A stretch of 44,600 bases of DNA from Cytidiella melzeri. Its lineage: Eukaryota > Basidiomycota > Agaricomycetes > Polyporales > Irpicaceae. Location: contig JABYQR010000354.1 in NCBI GenBank assembly GCA_022592445.1, positions 1-44,600 on the forward strand, in the 5' to 3' direction. The notes under the pieces are model-generated. The model was given only the letters and a program-made list of their open reading frames with translations. It did not search any database and was not told where the DNA came from. Numbering within the stretch: position 1 is the first letter of the stretch; every line of letters begins with the position of its first letter. Shown in pieces: positions 41,627 through 44,600 of this stretch. The position numbers were made by a program, and so were the translations under genes.

Positions 41627-41629
41627 TAA

Positions 41630-42063
41630 AACCCTCTTGGGAGTTGGGACAGGTACTTTCATACGGTAACAGTAGGGTTCAGTATGGCGCGTGCCTGGTG
41701 TAAGAATCAAGCTGTAGGTGGTAGTACCTAGTACAGGGAGTGTGTCCGAGTTCGAACTGTGAGGGCACAAATTGAAAGTATGCGCGGGGGTGACTGTAGC
41801 TTTCCAAGGTGCACTGAATTTTGGCGGAGCATGCAGAAATCGGATGTGTGTCCTTGTAGGTCCACCATCGAACCATCAATTCTCTTTCACGACCTACCAT
41901 GACTCTGCTATAGGACTCGTCCCACGCGATTTTGCCTCTCTCTCGTCGTTCTCCTTCTCGTATCTATATCTGACTCTATATGCTGTAATTGTGCTGCTGA
42001 CACCTCTCAGCCTCAGTCAAAACAGTGTATTACCCTCGAGCCGGATTGTCGCCTGGACGCACA
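41630..42063. other. Intergenic region upstream of pantothenate synthetase
   Basis: No gene. Pyrimidine-rich sequence at 41935-42010 (TCTCTCGTCGTTCTCC) just upstream of the ATG is compatible with a fungal promoter/5' leader. No clear TATA box at a convincing distance. Confidence 0.4.
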
Positions 42064-43235
42064 ATGTTCACCCAAGCAGACGACATCCAGGTTCTCGAGT
42101 ACATTGTGGCTTACAGGGAGTGGAGGCAAAAGGCATACGAGGAAAGGAAGTCTGTCGGGTTCGTGGCGACGATGGGTGCTCTACATGAGGGACACGCTTC
42201 ACTCGGTACGAAGAGCTTGATACTTCGTACCGTACACCCATCTAACTTTTCTTTTGCAAAGTTCGTAAATCGTTAGAGAGCAACGACCTCACTGTCGTCT
42301 CTATTTTTGTCAACCCCGCCCAATTTGCCCCGCACGAAGACCTTTCAACCTACCCCTGCACACTCCCGCACAACCTCGCCGTCCTACGTTCCCTCTCTGT
42401 CCCCGCACTCGCACCTGTCTCCCAGTCCGGCCTTCCCATCACCCGCACTCCCACTGCCGTCCTCCCCCCCTCTGTCCGCGACATGTACCCCTCCGGCATC
42501 TCGCAAGACGTCTCCACCCAACAGGGCACCTTTGTCGAAGTCAAAGGGTTCAGTCACCAGATGGAGGGCACGACCCGTCCGACGTTCTTCAGAGGCGTCG
42601 CGACGATCGTCACAAAACCTTTCAACACCATCGAGCCCACCTGCACATACTTTGGACAGAAAGACATCCAACAAGCTCTACTCCTGCGCAGACTCACCCG
42701 CGACCTGCTCATGTCGCATCCGACACCTGATAATTTGTTCATCGTGCCCACAACTCGGTGCGTTTCCTTTCTGCCTTTTTGATTTCCTTCCAACAACCTA
42801 TTCTAACAAAAATCCAGTGACACGGTAACACACCTGGCGCTATCCTCCCGAAATGCGTACCTCACCCCGCACGAACGCACCCACGCCGCGCCCACACTGT
42901 ATGCTGCGCTCCAAACCGCCCGTACCGCCTGGTTGACCGACTCCCGACACACCAAACGCAAGTGCGTATCCCTTGCGCTGGAGTTGGTGGAGAAGCAAAG
43001 GGCGAAGGGGGAGGAGATCACGTTGGATTACCTAGAGATGAACAACCCGGAGACGTTTGACGCGCTCAACGACGGTCTGGATCGCGCGTGTTGGGAGGAG
43101 GAGGGGAAAGGGAAGCAGCCTGGAAGACCGGTGATTTTAAGCGGGGCAATGTGGGTGGGGAAGACGAAGACGAGATTGATCGATAATTTGGTGCTGGGGG
43201 ATGCTACGTCTTTGGGTATTTTGGCCAGTACGTAG
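42064..43235 (+). CDS. Pantothenate synthetase (pantoate--beta-alanine ligase), three exons
   Basis: Condenses pantoate and beta-alanine with ATP to give pantothenate, the precursor of coenzyme A. Exons 42064-42205, 42262-42757 and 42818-43235; introns of 56 and 60 nt (GTACGA...AAAG, GTGCGT...CCAG) restore the frame exactly. The 351-residue product has FVATMGALHEGHASL (HxGH nucleotide-binding motif), VVSIFVNPAQFAPHEDLSTY, TYFGQKDIQQALLLRRL, ALSSRNAYLTPHE and KTRLIDNLVLGDA, all hallmarks of the family. MFTQ is the nearest ATG before the conserved region. The gene looks intact and converges on HMG-CoA synthase. Fungal homologue of bacterial panC / yeast PAN6. Confidence 0.92.
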
Positions 43236-43528
43236 GACCTAGCTACAGTCCATGATACCCACTATGCATCAAATGGTAAACAGGTTCATGCCAAGGTTCA
43301 GTTCATATGCGGTTTTCTTAACGCTCAGAGTGGACACTCAATGATGAAATCGCAACTGGACTATTGATTATTAAACCGGAAACTAAAACCTCTAAGACAA
43401 AAAGACGGAGAAGATATGCTACGAGTACAAAAAAGCGAGTTGTATATGTGAGATGCCAGTCTGAATGCAACGGAGAGAGAAAAACCATGATGAAGCGAAG
43501 TACAACTATTTAGATCAAGGGAGAGCCC
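43236..43528. terminator. Convergent 3' intergenic region
   Basis: About 290 bp between the two stop codons, AT-rich at 43360-43440, serving as 3' untranslated/termination region for both genes. No further gene seen. Confidence 0.4.
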
Positions 43529-44600
43529 TTACACCGTTGTCGTTGTCTCCTTCGGCTTGCGCAAGTACTGTCTCCTATACTTCCCATCCACATGCTCAAG
43601 ATAGTACCCACCCGGCCAAATATTCTCCACCAACCCCTCTGGAGTCCATGTCTTTGACAGATGATGGTGCTCCCTCAACTTTAGCGCGTCAACATACTCC
43701 TGGCACGGGACGACCTTCATCTTCCCCAACCTCTCCACCAAATTAAGCTTGCGCCTGATCCGAGACGTGTCGCCCTTGACTTTTATGGTGAAGAAGCTAG
43801 AGGCGAGGCCACTGCCGTACGCGAACATGCTGATGCGTTTCCCGAGGAACTCCGCAGGTTTGACGCTCAACATGAGCAAGGCGAGTCCGCCGTAGAGCGA
43901 TGCAGTGTACATGTTCCCGCACTGTCTCGAGCACTTCATCCCGAGCTCGACATGCGAATCGAATTGGGGCTTGGCAAGGCCAATGAAGGTCTTTTCAAGG
44001 GACTTGTCGAGCAGGGATTCTTTATAATCTTGGGAAAGGACGGCGGAGGGGTTCGGGACAGAGGCGTATTTGGGCTGAGTGGGGTTGGAGATAAAGTCGT
44101 TCCAGACGAGACGGCCATGTGCCTTTTGCACCATTTTGCCGTAGGGGCTGTGGAATACGGGGTAGTTGACGTCGTCGAGGGAAAAGACGGGAGCGTTGCT
44201 GCCGGCTTTCTTTGCCCTGAGCGCGTGCTTCTTCTTGTAGGTGGTGTAGGCGGCGTCAACGGCAGAGGTGTAGGAGGTGATGGAGTGCGGGCCGTTGACT
44301 TCTGGGTACTCAGAGTCGAGCTTGGGCTTGTAGAAATCGTAGGCGTAGACCATATGTGTTCTGTGTACGGCTGATGTTCATTTCTGAGGTTAATCAGGTG
44401 TGTGTGAAAGGAAAAGAAACTTACGTTTGAGAACAAGAGGTGCATTTGGGCAGATGAGCATCACACAGGCACCAGCACCACCAGACGGCCTCCCTGGGCC
44501 CTCAGTGTAGATGGCAATGTTACCGCAGACGACGAGCGCGTTACGGCCATCCCAGGAGGAGGATTCGACCCAGTTAACGGCATTGAGAAGGGCGGCAGTG
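43529..44600 (-). CDS. Hydroxymethylglutaryl-CoA synthase, 3' part
   Basis: Makes HMG-CoA from acetyl-CoA and acetoacetyl-CoA, a committed step of the mevalonate/sterol pathway. Exons: 44600-44425 (continuing past the window edge) and 44370-43529, with a 54-nt intron (GTAAGT...TCAG, 44424-44371) that gives the junction [20 protein letters not shown]. Seen: [57 protein letters not shown] (contains the catalytic His), [30 protein letters not shown] and [20 protein letters not shown] near the C terminus. The catalytic Cys region lies beyond the edge. Appears intact. Yeast counterpart ERG13. Confidence 0.93.

Overview
The window is nuclear DNA of a filamentous basidiomycete, probably an Agaricomycete. 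Introns are short (53-73 nt) with GTANGT donors. Three host loci with fungal relatives sit at the right end. Almost everything else is LTR retrotransposons of Ty3/gypsy type, most with a C-terminal chromodomain, inserted into one another and decayed mainly at CpG sites. The species cannot be fixed from sequence alone. No rRNA, tRNA, CRISPR array or bacterial feature was seen.

Layout, left to right. 1-2274: minus-strand gypsy pol remnant (element G). 2275-6855: 5'-truncated minus-strand chromodomain gypsy (A). 6856-9600: LTR, ORF1 and gag start of a second family (F, plus strand). 9677-10985: gag, primer site and LTR of a Ty1/copia-like element (E, minus), sitting in gag of an older element D (minus). 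11968-19783: complete chromodomain element B (plus), flanked by GGGTC duplications and inserted in D's ORF1. D resumes at 19784 and reaches its 5' LTR at 20409-21107. 21334-22417: long fold-back element carrying a solo D-type LTR. 22703-24132: decayed conserved fungal gene. 24630-25824: LTR and gag of another gypsy (I). 26978-29201: LTR, CPN segment and gag of family J. 31556-31858 and 40449-41104: two halves of an RPP40-like gene, split by complete element C (31859-40443, minus, GAATC duplications), whose own 5' LTR carries solo LTR H (GTAAA duplications). 41466-41626: PIF/Harbinger-type MITE. 42064-43235: pantothenate synthetase (three exons). 43529-44600: 3' part of HMG-CoA synthase (minus).

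The most interesting material is the shared architecture of the gypsy families: LTR, primer site, short leader intron, ORF1, a small Cys segment here called CPN, Gag, Pol, chromodomain. In copies B, C and F the ORF1 start codon is absent from the DNA. It would be formed only by removing a 53-73 nt leader intron (exon ending in A, next exon starting TG). In several families the sequence just inside the 5' LTR is the reverse complement of 10-12 nt lying 33-35 nt downstream of the LTR TATA box, as expected for Tf1-type self-priming. The pairing changes in step between families. ORF1 is conserved in at least three families and resembles nothing I recognise.

A and B form near-identical inverted arms of about 4.4 kb around a spacer of about 8.3 kb, with signs of arm-to-arm gene conversion. 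The elements appear dead or dependent on trans factors: protease, integrase and reading frames carry damaging changes, several of them shared between copies.
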